A DNA stretch of 64,000 bases from Saprospiraceae bacterium (lineage in GTDB: Bacteria > Bacteroidota > Bacteroidia > Chitinophagales > Saprospiraceae): positions 1-64,000 of the forward strand of contig JAGPCT010000003.1 of the NCBI GenBank assembly GCA_018057925.1, in the 5' to 3' direction. This document shows, piece after piece, positions 23,793 through 32,855 of this stretch. Made by a program: the position numbers and the translations under genes. The notes under the pieces were generated by a model. It ran no database searches. It saw only the letters and a list, made by a program, of their open reading frames with translations, and was not told the origin of the DNA. Position 1 is the first letter of the stretch. Each line of letters starts with the position of its first letter.

Positions 23793-26015
23793 TTATAAAA
23801 TATTCCATCTGAAGCCCACATAGCCTCTTATTCCCATGAGTGGAGCATACACCTGACTGACGTCAAATAAATCTGACTGAGGCATACTGCCGGCTTGTAT
23901 AGGGTTCTTTTGAGTGTGATTCGTGAGGTTTTCACCACCGACATAGATATCAAATTTATCCCATTTCTTTGTCACCTGAGCATTGGTTGTAACAAAAGAA
24001 TTAGCCGTCTTTCTAGTCTGAACAACTTGATTGTCAATAAGCTGTCTTTCCAAATAATCTTGTTGACCTATCCATGTTGTCGTATTGCTAAATTCCCATT
24101 TTTTATTGGGAGTGGTATAATGGAGAGCCATTAATGCACGGTTTTTAGGAATCAACATTTTGTTAATTCTGACTCCTGCCTGGTCATATTCGATGTGATT
24201 CCATTTATAAGCCAACTTTAATGTCAAATCTGTAATAACCTCGTATGTTGTACTCAAAAGAGCTGAAGTAGTGATGGATTGACCATCTAAATTGGATACA
24301 CTGACTAATGATGAGTTGGTTTCCTGATCGACTATTATTTGGTTTTGGAATTGTGTTTGATAAAGATCAGCATTCAGTGTAAAATTACGTCTTGCTATCT
24401 TTGACTTAATCGTATAAGAAAGTCCGTAATTGATGGCTTCTTCAGCATTGAGGTCCTGTTCTATTTGAATAGGCCGCCCATTGACAAATGAGGAAATATT
24501 ATCTGTGAAGAAGTACGGTGTGCGATAACCTTTCCCTACATTGGCTCGCAAAACCATATCCATTGTGATATTGTATTTCGCTGTCAGAGCTGGAGCTATT
24601 TGGGTTCCGTAGATATTATGGAAATCTCCTCTTATAGTGGCAACCAAGCCAAATCTTTGTGAAAATCTCTTATCCGCTTCCGTTATTTGTGGGTTATAAG
24701 CATATTCGGCATATACACCCGGAACCAATTCATTCCTATTGAAATCAGTGCCGGCAATTCTTTGTTTTAGGTTCTCAGTAAGTAGGCTTGCCCCGGCATA
24801 AATGATGTGTTTTGCATCGGCAAAACGGTCTTCATACAAAGCTTGGAAATAACCTCTGTTTTGGTTGCCATTGTAGTTCAAGCCTCCATAAGCGGCATCT
24901 AATTGATTATTGGTATATTGATATTTAAATCCTACACTTCTGCCTTCTTTGTTGAAACCGACAAAACCTGTATTTCCATTGATGGTAAAACGCTGTGCGT
25001 CACTGGTTGCGGTATATGGATTCTCAATATTTACAACCTTTTGCCCGGCTGTTCTTTCGTCTTTGACAAATTGGACAGTAAGGCCGGATTCCCATGGCCC
25101 TAGCCCGTCAATTCTAAATTTGTATAGTGCATTTAATTGAGAAGAAAGTGGAGTATCCATGTAATTATCATGGTTGTCATCTATCTTGATAAAGTTTTTA
25201 CTGGCGTGAAGGTAGAGACCCGTTGCAAAGGCAGGGTTAGGCAAAACTTTATTTATATGTACATTGGCTTCGTATCTGCCCATTGTATTGCCATACATAT
25301 TGACAAATAGAGGTTGGTCTTCAAATGGGTTTTTCAAGCCTATATTGACTTGTCCTGAAAAGCCGTTACTGCCATTGATGGCATTGGATATTCCTTTTGA
25401 AATGGCAACTTCGTTGAGCCAAGTACCGGGTATCATGTCCAGCGCAAAAGGATAGTTTATTCCGCCGAAGTCAGGGGTGTTGTCCAAGGTAATCAAACTG
25501 TAAATACCTCTCAAACCTAGAATTTCCATTTCTTTGGCCCCAGTAACGGCATCGGTTTCACTTACACTGACTGAGCCGGTATTGTCAAAGCTCTCGCTAA
25601 GTCGGCAGCAAGCAGCCTTTTGAAATTCTTTTTTAGTGATGGTTTCGACATTACGAGTCTGGAGCGTATTTAACTCACGTGTTACTTTGTCTTTTATGAC
25701 AAATTCTTCTAATTTGTGAATTTTGGTCGCTGAAATTACTTTGGCACTTGCAGCATCCGCTACATCCACATGCACCACTTCGCCATCGCCCAAATCGATA
25801 TCAAGATGTGCCGGCCAGGAAGTTGTATTTAATTCAAACTTGCCATTTTCGTCCGATTGAACCTTAAGAGAGCTGTGATTTACAGAGACCCAGGCAGCAA
25901 TTATCGGGGTGCCGGTCTGATCAATGAGTTGAGATAAAATTGGTTGTGGTGTTTGAGCTATTGTAACGTTATAACTTAATAGGACTAATAAAGCCCATAA
26001 ATAATTTAATTTCAT
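23793..26015 (-). CDS. TonB-dependent receptor, probable metal uptake
   Basis: A 740-residue outer membrane receptor. It has a signal peptide (LVLLSYNVTIAQ), a carboxypeptidase-regulatory-like domain at about 25-95 (TGTPIIAAWVSVNHSSLKVQ), a plug at about 105-235 and a barrel ending FRWNIL. The plug carries an AACCRLSESFDNTGSVSVSE segment (a Cys pair) followed by MEILGLRGIYSLITLDNTPD. I associate this plug type with receptors encoded next to Cys/His-rich proteins and linked to copper or other heavy metals. The HYC_CC_PP-type gene directly upstream supports this. The metal is not known. Confidence 0.85.
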   Translation of the reverse strand: MKLNYLWALLVLLSYNVTIAQTPQPILSQLIDQTGTPIIAAWVSVNHSSLKVQSDENGKFELNTTSWPAHLDIDLGDGEVVHVDVADAASAKVISATKIHKLEEFVIKDKVTRELNTLQTRNVETITKKEFQKAACCRLSESFDNTGSVSVSETDAVTGAKEMEILGLRGIYSLITLDNTPDFGGINYPFALDMIPGTWLNEVAISKGISNAINGSNGFSGQVNIGLKNPFEDQPLFVNMYGNTMGRYEANVHINKVLPNPAFATGLYLHASKNFIKIDDNHDNYMDTPLSSQLNALYKFRIDGLGPWESGLTVQFVKDERTAGQKVVNIENPYTATSDAQRFTINGNTGFVGFNKEGRSVGFKYQYTNNQLDAAYGGLNYNGNQNRGYFQALYEDRFADAKHIIYAGASLLTENLKQRIAGTDFNRNELVPGVYAEYAYNPQITEADKRFSQRFGLVATIRGDFHNIYGTQIAPALTAKYNITMDMVLRANVGKGYRTPYFFTDNISSFVNGRPIQIEQDLNAEEAINYGLSYTIKSKIARRNFTLNADLYQTQFQNQIIVDQETNSSLVSVSNLDGQSITTSALLSTTYEVITDLTLKLAYKWNHIEYDQAGVRINKMLIPKNRALMALHYTTPNKKWEFSNTTTWIGQQDYLERQLIDNQVVQTRKTANSFVTTNAQVTKKWDKFDIYVGGENLTNHTQKNPIQAGSMPQSDLFDVSQVYAPLMGIRGYVGFRWNIL

Positions 26016-26096
26016 TTGTTTACAAATTTTAAATGATAAGATATATAATTACACACCTTGAGGTGGTAAACTAGTAGGGTGAATCTTATCTAAAAT

Positions 26097-26576
26097 CTAA
26101 CAAAGGAAGGAGTTCAACCCTATGCGATAGCCTAAGGAGGACTCGGCAGTACAATCTTTTATTTGCTTGGAATAGTGGATGAGAAGAGTGTTACAAGGAT
26201 CAATAGGCTCGACAAAGGTGTACTGAATAAGTACAAAATTGACGTTGTAACTAAAGTCAAGAAGATATTTAAAAGAAGGATCAGGTTTAACTGATACGAA
26301 ATCAGCCTTTTCATACTTTGTATGATGCGTGTGACAATCCTTTTTTTCAGTTGTTGCCTCTTTTTTACAACAATCATCCTGAACCTCTTGACAAGTACTG
26401 TTTGCGATTACGTCGGCACAGTGGTCTTCTTCCAGTGAGAATGAAGGTAATTCAATGACAGATAATCCGGAATGAATACAAGTATGAACAGAATATATTA
26501 ATCCCGTATTACTCAAATATAAGAGAAATACGATGGAATAAATACCCAATTTCTTGCTAAATTCTTTCAAATTCAT
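26097..26576 (-). CDS. HYC_CC_PP-type Cys/His-rich membrane-anchored protein
   Basis: A protein of 159 residues starting MNLKEFSKKLGIYSIVF; an in-frame codon at 26591 falls inside a TATCTTTG promoter element and is rejected. After one hydrophobic N-terminal helix there is an HTCIHSG motif, then a Cys-rich segment (CADVIANSTCQEVQDDCCKKE) and CHTHHTKYE. This spacing matches the small Bacteroidota family named for its HxC, CC and later motifs and found with metal-type TonB receptors. It probably binds metal in the periplasm. The TonB gene follows after 81 bases, so they may be co-transcribed. Confidence 0.75.
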   Translation of the reverse strand: MNLKEFSKKLGIYSIVFLLYLSNTGLIYSVHTCIHSGLSVIELPSFSLEEDHCADVIANSTCQEVQDDCCKKEATTEKKDCHTHHTKYEKADFVSVKPDPSFKYLLDFSYNVNFVLIQYTFVEPIDPCNTLLIHYSKQIKDCTAESSLGYRIGLNSFLC

Positions 26577-26588
26577 TGATTTAAACCG

Positions 26589-26596
26589 CAAAGATA
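26589..26596 (-). promoter_or_regulatory. TAnnTTTG -7 element of the metal TonB pair
   Basis: The minus strand reads TATCTTTG 12 bases before the ATG at 26576 and overlaps the alternative upstream start. No -33 TTG is evident. Confidence 0.4.
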
Positions 26597-27074
26597 AACA
26601 TTTTGTTGGATTTATCTATTATAGAAACCTTAATATTTTCATAATTATTAAGCTTATATAGCTGAAATTTAGGTAAATGATTCACTTTTATTTCATTGAG
26701 TAAAATAGGATAATTTCGATATATGTTTTTTGGATGGTGTGTCGTTCAAAAAAATATTAATTAGCACGTATAGTTTATTAAAAACAAATAGATAGAAAAA
26801 GCTTTGGATGCCAAATAATATAATAAATAATGGGGGTTGTAGCAAATAATTGTTTCAGTCGTTTTAAGGAGTATTTTTCAAAGTGCTTGATTATATGTAG
26901 CTTTGTAAATTAAATGAAAAGTTATGTTGATTTTACTGGTAGTTACGTGTTCTTTAGTTTTGGGTGTCATTATAACACAAAGCATGAAAATGAATACACG
27001 CCGTAGGTAGAACTTTTTATTAAATTGGATGTTGTACGTGGATAGTTATCCATTTTACTAATAGCATAGTTATT
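26592..27074. other. 483-base AT-rich divergent spacer
   Basis: Apart from the promoter of the leftward HYC_CC_PP gene and the possible small gene at 26924, I see no feature. The segment separates divergent transcription units. Confidence 0.5.
26924..27010 (+). CDS. Possible 28-residue single-helix membrane peptide
   Basis: Starting at ATG 26924 the frame encodes 28 residues: a hydrophobic helix (LILLVVTCSLVLGVIITQ) then a basic tail ending NTRRR. A TAGCTTTG promoter-like element ends 18 bases upstream. The layout, a single helix with a positive C-terminus, is that of a real small membrane protein, but a chance AT-rich frame cannot be excluded. The next gene, ribA, is 64 bases downstream and could share the transcript. 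Confidence 0.3.
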   Translation: MLILLVVTCSLVLGVIITQSMKMNTRRR

Positions 27075-27653
27075 TTGATTTCAATACAGGCACAAGCACA
27101 ATTACCGACTCAATTTGGCGAATTTACAATTACTGTTTTTGCCGAACATCAGGATGAGCCGATGCCCCATATAGCATTGAGCAAAATAAAGGATGCCACT
27201 TTGACACCTTATGTTAGAATACACTCAGAGTGTATTACCGGCGAAGCTTTTGGTTCGAGAAAGTGTGACTGCGGGCCCCAGCTACATCGCGCAATGGAAA
27301 TAATAGCGGAACGTGGCGGACATTTGGTGTACCTTCGTCAAGAAGGACGTGGCATTGGATTAATCAATAAAATCAAAGCGTATCATCTCCAGGATCAAGG
27401 TATGAATACTCTTGATGCCAATCTACACTTGGGATTTAAAGGAGATGAAAGAGATTATAGTGCAGGTGTTCAGATTTTGCAATTACTGAATGTGGATCGA
27501 CTCAATCTGATTACCAACAACCCTTTAAAATTGGATTATCTGACAAATTCAGGCATAATCGTCGAAGATAGAACGCCCCTGATTATCCCCGCCGAACCTT
27601 ATAATATTGAATATCTTAAGGTGAAAAAAGACCTGATGGGTCATTTGTTTTAA
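27075..27653 (+). CDS. ribA: GTP cyclohydrolase II
   Basis: A 192-residue enzyme starting at TTG (ISIQAQAQLPTQFGEFTITV). The zinc cysteines lie in HSECITGEAFGSRKCDCGPQ (Cys54, Cys65, Cys67), the catalytic region in YLRQEGRGIGLINKIKAY, and the GTP-binding part in DYSAGVQILQLLNV. The length fits a stand-alone RibA, not a RibBA fusion. It opens the GTP ring to form the first committed riboflavin precursor. No other rib genes are nearby. MazG follows after 18 bases and is probably in the same operon. Confidence 0.93.
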   Translation: MISIQAQAQLPTQFGEFTITVFAEHQDEPMPHIALSKIKDATLTPYVRIHSECITGEAFGSRKCDCGPQLHRAMEIIAERGGHLVYLRQEGRGIGLINKIKAYHLQDQGMNTLDANLHLGFKGDERDYSAGVQILQLLNVDRLNLITNNPLKLDYLTNSGIIVEDRTPLIIPAEPYNIEYLKVKKDLMGHLF

Positions 27654-27671
27654 CCAAAGTAATGTTGGAAA

Positions 27672-28436
27672 GTGAGCTACAACGATGCATTTAAGGAATT
27701 GGTAGAAGTCATGGATACACTTCGTGAAAAGTGTCCTTGGGATCAAAAACAAACTATTCATACATTAAGCAACCTCACCGTCGAAGAAGTATATGAATTA
27801 GTCGAAGGTATATCGACGCAGGATTGGACTAATATTAAAGAAGAATTGGGTGACTTGATGCTTCATTTGTTGTTTTATTCAAAAATAGCCACCGAAGAGA
27901 AGCAATTTACGCTGGAGGAGATGATTCTCGCTCAAATAGAAAAGCTTAAAAGACGACATCCCCATATTTACGGAGATTTGAGATTGGACGACGAAGCCGC
28001 GGTAAAGCAAAATTGGGAAAAGATTAAATTGGCAGAAGGGAAAAAGTCTGTTCTTGGAGGCGTACCCAACTCATTAACTGCCGTTATCAAAGCCTATAGA
28101 ATGCAGGACAAAGCTGCACAGGTGGGCTTTGAATGGAAATATTCTGAAGATGTATGGGAAAAAGTGATGGAAGAACTCCGTGAATTGCATGACGTCATCG
28201 AAGATGAAAATGAATCAATAGAACGGAAGACGGAAGAGATGGGCGACGTTTTGTTTTCTTTGATCAATTATGCCCGGTTTAATAAAATTGACCCAGAACA
28301 GGCATTGCAGCGTGTCAATCACAAATTTAAATCTCGATTTCAATATATTGAAAATAACGCACTGAAGCCCTTGTCTTCCATGACTTTGGAAGAGATGGAT
28401 AAGCTATGGGATGAGGCAAAAGAAAAGGGTTTGTGA
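27672..28436 (+). CDS. mazG: Nucleoside triphosphate pyrophosphohydrolase
   Basis: A 254-residue all-helical MazG protein starting at GTG (SYNDAFKELVEVMDTLREKC). Both family repeats are present: WDQKQTIHTLSNLTVEEVYE with EELGDLMLHLLFY, and VWEKVMEELRELHDVIED with EEMGDVLFSLINYARF. The Glu/Asp clusters are the metal ligands. It hydrolyses NTPs to NMP and pyrophosphate, in E. coli affecting house-cleaning and the stress alarmone level. It lies 18 bases after ribA and ends 8 bases from the convergent SDR gene. Confidence 0.93.
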   Translation: MSYNDAFKELVEVMDTLREKCPWDQKQTIHTLSNLTVEEVYELVEGISTQDWTNIKEELGDLMLHLLFYSKIATEEKQFTLEEMILAQIEKLKRRHPHIYGDLRLDDEAAVKQNWEKIKLAEGKKSVLGGVPNSLTAVIKAYRMQDKAAQVGFEWKYSEDVWEKVMEELRELHDVIEDENESIERKTEEMGDVLFSLINYARFNKIDPEQALQRVNHKFKSRFQYIENNALKPLSSMTLEEMDKLWDEAKEKGL

Positions 28437-28443
28437 ATAAAAT

Positions 28444-29223
28444 TTACAAACTCTTCAAATAACCACCATCCACAGGTAAGTTAACACCATTGATATAGCC
28501 TGCAGCCGGACTGGCAATGAAAGCAACAACATTGCCAATTTCATTGGGAGAAGCAAGTCTTTTCAATGGGATTTGATCCAGATACGTCTGAATGACATCT
28601 TCTTTTTCTATACCTCTATCTTTAGCACGCTGTTCCATTAAGTGAGATAGCCTATCTGTCAGGGTATAACCCGGCAATACATTGTTGACTGTAATACCGT
28701 CAGGGCCTAATTCATACGCCAATGTTTTAGACCAATTGCCCACTGCTCCTCTGATTGTATTGGATACACCAAGTCCGGGGATAGGCTCTTTTAAGCCGAT
28801 TGAAATAATATTGATAATCCTACCGTATATGGCATTCTTCATATATGTATAACTATGGCGTACAATAATTTGACTACTGAGCAAAAGATTGTTAAACGCA
28901 ACTTGGAGGTCTTGTGTTGTTGAATCTATTATCTTACCGGCTTTAGGTCCACCACTGTTTAATACGAGAATATGGAAGCCGTGTGGTATCGTGGCAAATC
29001 GACGAGACACTTCCTCCGGATTGCTTTGGTCTGCAACGATGAAGCGATGAACCTGATTATCGTTTTTATACAATAATTTCAGCGCCTGACTTAAATCATG
29101 TACATTTCTGGAAAGTAAAGTGACATTACAACCTTGTCGAGACATTTCGATGGCGCTCGCCAGCCCTATACCTTTACTGCCGCCACATACTAAGGCATAT
29201 TTTCCTTTTAGAGACAAATCCAT
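28444..29223 (-). CDS. SDR-family oxidoreductase lacking the canonical YxxxK
   Basis: A 259-residue protein with the Rossmann motif GGSKGIGLASAIEMSRQG and NSGGPKAG (the NNAG region). The C-terminal part ends AAGYINGVNLPVDGGYLKSL as in classical SDRs. Where Tyr-xxx-Lys is expected, the aligned sequence is SNTIR in LGVSNTIRGAVGNWSKTLA, so both catalytic residues are replaced. The Ser of the tetrad may be the one in NIISIGLKE. Such SDRs exist and are annotated by fold only; the reaction is unknown. The gene is divergent from 3-hydroxyanthranilate dioxygenase, separated by 87 bases, so a shared role in tryptophan breakdown is possible. Confidence 0.8.
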   Translation of the reverse strand: MDLSLKGKYALVCGGSKGIGLASAIEMSRQGCNVTLLSRNVHDLSQALKLLYKNDNQVHRFIVADQSNPEEVSRRFATIPHGFHILVLNSGGPKAGKIIDSTTQDLQVAFNNLLLSSQIIVRHSYTYMKNAIYGRIINIISIGLKEPIPGLGVSNTIRGAVGNWSKTLAYELGPDGITVNNVLPGYTLTDRLSHLMEQRAKDRGIEKEDVIQTYLDQIPLKRLASPNEIGNVVAFIASPAAGYINGVNLPVDGGYLKSL

Positions 29224-29310
29224 ATTTACGTATTTTCTGATTTAACTAAATTGATTGTTCAAATATTTTGATAGTTGGACAAATATCCTTAATTTTATTG
29301 ATAAAAAGAT

Positions 29311-29817
29311 ATGATTGCACGACCATTTAATTTAAATCGATGGATTGAAGAAAACAAAGACTTGCTTCAGCCACCGGTAGGTAATAAGCAGATATATGTT
29401 GATAATCAAGATTTTATAGTGATGGTCGTCGGTGGGCCAAATGGTCGGAAAGACTATCATTTCAATGAAGGTGAAGAGCTTTTTTACCAAATTCAAGGTG
29501 ATATAGAGGTTAAAATTATCAATGAAGAAGGAATGATGGAGACAATTCCAATACGACAAGGTGAGATGTTTCTTCTTCCACCCCGTGTACCGCATTCACC
29601 TCAAAGACCTGCTAACACTGTGGGACTTGTGATAGAAAGACATAGACACGATGGCGAAGTCGATAAATTGATGTGGTTTTGTGACCGTTGTCATAAAGAA
29701 ATTTTCCAATCAGGCTTTGTATTGGAAGATATTGGCGTCCAAATAAAAAATGCCATTCAGGATTATAATGGCAATACACAGGCGCATGTATGTCACCATT
29801 GTGGACATATAAATTGA
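29311..29817 (+). CDS. 3-hydroxyanthranilate 3,4-dioxygenase
   Basis: A 168-residue cupin. The Fe(II) ligands are His50 and Glu56 in YHFNEGEELFYQ and His95 in PRVPHSPQRP, matching the known site of this enzyme. The C-terminal extension has two CxxC pairs (CDRC and CHHC), which in bacterial enzymes bind a second iron, rubredoxin-like. It opens the ring of 3-hydroxyanthranilate to give the precursor of quinolinate, part of kynurenine degradation or NAD synthesis. The other kynurenine enzymes are not in this window. The SDR gene is divergent. Confidence 0.93.
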   Translation: MIARPFNLNRWIEENKDLLQPPVGNKQIYVDNQDFIVMVVGGPNGRKDYHFNEGEELFYQIQGDIEVKIINEEGMMETIPIRQGEMFLLPPRVPHSPQRPANTVGLVIERHRHDGEVDKLMWFCDRCHKEIFQSGFVLEDIGVQIKNAIQDYNGNTQAHVCHHCGHIN

Positions 29818-29995
29818 TCTAATATATTTAGCAAATGCTTTCAACCCTTTTGATATGGAATAAGCTGAGTTATAGGAGTATTGGGAACGTTATTTTTGTT
29901 GGTTAGACGGAATACTCTTTTACTACTACGGTAGATTAAGAATAGCAATACATTCGATTGAAGTTAGGCTAATAGGAGGTTTAGACATGTGGAAA

Positions 29996-30032
29996 ACAAA
30001 AAGACCGCCCGATATTTCGTGGCGGTCTTTTC
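29996..30032. terminator. Terminator downstream of the initiator tRNA gene
   Basis: AAAGACCGCC and GGCGGTCTTT pair perfectly around a CGATATTTCGT-type loop and end in a T/A run. It sits just past the 3' end of the leftward tRNA. The 29818-29995 spacer has no gene. Confidence 0.8.
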
Positions 30033-30036
30033 TTAG

Positions 30037-30109
30037 TAGCGGAGATAGGACTCGAACCTATGGCCTTCGGGTTATGAGCCCGACGAGCTACCAACTGCTC
30101 CACTCCGCG
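30037..30109 (-). tRNA. tRNA-Met (CAT), initiator type
   Basis: The 73-base cloverleaf folds with D stem GAGC/GCTC, anticodon stem TCGGG/CCCGA around CTCATAA, and T stem ATAGG/CCTAT. Three consecutive G-C pairs in the anticodon stem and an unpaired 1-72 position (C opposite U) identify an initiator tRNA rather than an elongator. The CCA end is not encoded. Confidence 0.93.
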
Positions 30110-30171
30110 GTATTTTTTTAATTGAAGTGCAAAGATACAACTTATTTTTGATTTTTCAAGTAATTGATTAA

Positions 30172-32571
30172 TTATTTTGAAATAATTACTTTGCCTATAA
30201 TAGGTCTTTGATTTAAATTGTTGTAAATCTGATAGATATATACGCCTGATATAAGGTTACGGACATCGATGGCTTCCATTTGGTTAGACAATGATGCACT
30301 CAACACGGTTTTACCATGTGTATCATATAATCTCAATTCTGCCATACCGGTATTTTTACGGTTAATATAAAGCATATTGGATGCCGGATTAGGGCTAACA
30401 ATGGAATTGTAATCGATTTCATTATGAACACTTAATTTCTCACGTGGTACAGATATGATGCGAATTTTATCAATTTTTATTCCTTCTTTATTGACCTTGG
30501 CGTCTGATCTAAATACGATTTTAAAATAGATGCTTTCGCCGATATAATTGGAGATATTGTAAGATAATTGTACCCAGTCCGGCTGAAAGCCATCTAATAC
30601 TGGTTCTTCTTCACCTTGATCTATGTTGCCTCGTTGGGAGAAGTTACCACACAGCGGTTCCCAGTATATACCATCAGAGGAAGCATATACTTTTACGTGA
30701 TCAATATTTTTCTCAATATTCCATTTCGCAAAAAAAGTGATAAAAGACAATGAGTCTTTTGTCGGAAGATAGACCGGATATTTCAGCTCTAAGTTCTTGT
30801 TTTCTGCTTTGTCGTAGGTGGCATTATTGGTTAGGGTAATTGAGCTAAAGGTGTCGTAGTAATCTTCCTGATCCAGCTCCCAGTTTTCTCCGAAGTTTTG
30901 TTTTACAAATACAGATAAATCATCACCTCCATTTTCAAATCTATTTTCATACTTCAGTACTTTGAAAGTAAGTGTATCCTTTTTTAGGTAGCTGCCATAT
31001 AATGCATTGATTTCAATCTTGGCAATGCCATTTTCATTGTTATTGACAGAAAAGGGTACATTTAAAGTTGATTTTTGAAGGTGACCTAAGTCAATGCTAT
31101 AATCTTTATTAAAGTTGGTAAGATTGGGCGTCAATGGTCTGATGCTCAGTGTTGTGGGTGTATTTTCGAGACCGGTTCTGGTTACAATGATTTTGGCGAC
31201 ATTGCTACCGGGTCGTATGATATTGTCGCTGCCAAGCTGATATTGTAATGCACCATTGGCAAGCCATATAGATTGGAGATTCTGATAGACCATTTGGGCG
31301 CAGATGGGTTGGATTTTATTTTGTAGTGGCCAAAAGCTTTCTTCATCCGTCAGTTCTGCACCACCACATTCAAAGGTATAGGAATAGACTCCATTATCAT
31401 ATAAGTAGTCGTCGGCAGTGCCATTGATAGGGTATCCCAATGTCTCATTATTCAATCCATACCGGTAGTCGGAATATTGTGTCAGATCTTGTGCAAAATA
31501 GGTATATGTCAGGCTATCGACGGTATTTTTTTCCAAATAGCCCCAGGGATATATCATCATATTTGCGAAAGAATGATAATTGATAGCAATTTTAAACTGG
31601 TGGCTTAATCTGAGAAGATGAATGGCTTTGGTTTCTTGTTCCGAGAATGCATAAGGTCCTCGATATGTATCTGAAGCTTTTAGGGGCGATGAACCATTGT
31701 TGTCGTATGCAAAGCCCACACCATAGTTACGGTTCAGGTCGATACCTCCTGATCCATTCGCATTGTTTCTATTTTTTCGCCAAAGGCCACCACCGTTGGG
31801 AGCCATTTGTTGATTGTAAATATAGCCGTCTGGATTGACACAGGGTATAAAAAATAATTCTGATTTGTTGAGCAGGTATTTTATTTCAGGATCTGTATCA
31901 TATTTTTCCAAAATATACCACATGAAATAGATCATCTGCATCATACTCATCGGCTCTCTAGAGTGATGAAGTGCCGTAAAAAGCATTTGATTTTCGTACT
32001 CGCCTTCGTCCTCATCCGGGAAATCAGATATTTTGACGTAATAAACTCGATTGCCGCCTTTAGTGATAATCGATGGGTTGGATTGTTTTGCTGTTATTAA
32101 ATTGGGGTATTTGGTTCTCATCAAATCCAACTCGCTGACGATTTCATCGAATGTCAGATATGATCCCATCGATCCGTACTTAAAATTACCCGGTACATCA
32201 AATGCCTTATTACTTGGTTGACATTTGGCATTGCGCATCATCAACTCAAGATCGACCGGTTGGACTTTTTTACTCTCTTCCAAATAGTAAGCCAATGCGT
32301 CTTGTTGAAGAATATCAACTGTATATCCTGCTTTTTTAATTTGATTAACTTCTTCGATCGAATAAAAATTGACCAAAATGTCTTCACTCCTCTTGTAACC
32401 GTGTTCTACCTCAATTCCCATTGCCGCAAGTGGTGTTAGACCATGCCCATTTAGATGTATTCTTACTTTCTGATAGATTGGCATGTTGTCACTTTGCCCA
32501 AATGTGGATTGAGTGTAAAAAAGGAATAGAAATAGGGCTAAAGCAGTGAAGATATTACGGATTATAATCAT
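30172..32571 (-). CDS. Secreted M14 zinc carboxypeptidase with T9SS sorting domain
   Basis: A protein of 799 residues from the ATG at 32571 (MIIIRNIFTALALFLFLFY); an in-frame GTG seven codons upstream overlaps a promoter-like TACTTTTG. After the signal peptide and a propeptide of about 110 residues, the M14 domain carries zinc ligands His203 and Glu206 in ALHHSREPMSMM and His333 in INYHSFANMM, and Glu401 in YSYTFECGGAEL, all intact. A beta-sandwich region and a type A sorting domain follow (SPNPASNMLYINRKN to GVYIYQIYNN). It is an exported, type IX-secreted carboxypeptidase. Confidence 0.92.
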   Translation of the reverse strand: MIIIRNIFTALALFLFLFYTQSTFGQSDNMPIYQKVRIHLNGHGLTPLAAMGIEVEHGYKRSEDILVNFYSIEEVNQIKKAGYTVDILQQDALAYYLEESKKVQPVDLELMMRNAKCQPSNKAFDVPGNFKYGSMGSYLTFDEIVSELDLMRTKYPNLITAKQSNPSIITKGGNRVYYVKISDFPDEDEGEYENQMLFTALHHSREPMSMMQMIYFMWYILEKYDTDPEIKYLLNKSELFFIPCVNPDGYIYNQQMAPNGGGLWRKNRNNANGSGGIDLNRNYGVGFAYDNNGSSPLKASDTYRGPYAFSEQETKAIHLLRLSHQFKIAINYHSFANMMIYPWGYLEKNTVDSLTYTYFAQDLTQYSDYRYGLNNETLGYPINGTADDYLYDNGVYSYTFECGGAELTDEESFWPLQNKIQPICAQMVYQNLQSIWLANGALQYQLGSDNIIRPGSNVAKIIVTRTGLENTPTTLSIRPLTPNLTNFNKDYSIDLGHLQKSTLNVPFSVNNNENGIAKIEINALYGSYLKKDTLTFKVLKYENRFENGGDDLSVFVKQNFGENWELDQEDYYDTFSSITLTNNATYDKAENKNLELKYPVYLPTKDSLSFITFFAKWNIEKNIDHVKVYASSDGIYWEPLCGNFSQRGNIDQGEEEPVLDGFQPDWVQLSYNISNYIGESIYFKIVFRSDAKVNKEGIKIDKIRIISVPREKLSVHNEIDYNSIVSPNPASNMLYINRKNTGMAELRLYDTHGKTVLSASLSNQMEAIDVRNLISGVYIYQIYNNLNQRPIIGKVIISK

Positions 32572-32591
32572 ATCAAAGGTAAAACTTGGCA

Positions 32592-32599
32592 CAAAAGTA
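32592..32599 (-). promoter_or_regulatory. TAnnTTTG -7 element of the M14 peptidase gene
   Basis: The minus strand reads TACTTTTG 21 bases before the ATG at 32571. A second match, TACCTTTG at 32574-32581 with TTTG 18 bases further upstream, is too close to that ATG to give a leader. Confidence 0.45.
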
Positions 32600-32812
32600 C
32601 AAACAAATATCTAAGTTAACTTATATATTTATAATTTTTTCGTTATTAAATCATTATGAATAAAGGAGTTTTAAGGCGTTTTGGTTAAAGAAAGGCATGT
32701 TTGTTATATTTTTTTTAAACAATTGCCTCAAATGCGAATTTTTATTGTATTAATCCAAATCATATCATGGATAAATATTAAGATGTTAATGAAATAGTAA
32801 TCTATAAAACAT

Positions 32813-32820
32813 TACTTTTG
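32813..32820 (+). promoter_or_regulatory. TAnnTTTG -7 element of the thiolase gene
   Basis: TACTTTTG lies 35 bases before the ATG at 32856. No correctly spaced TTG is seen upstream. Confidence 0.45.
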
Positions 32821-32855
32821 CACCTGATTTTAGATAAATTAAACCTTGTATTTGT

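Noticed and set aside
23552-23821. Minus-strand frame of 89 codons over the octamer arrays
   Set aside because: It overlaps the TonB gene end, the terminator and the repeats, and shows no protein-like composition.
32572-32592. Upstream GTG start for the M14 peptidase
   Set aside because: The GTG overlaps a -7 promoter-like box; the ATG seven codons later begins a normal signal peptide.
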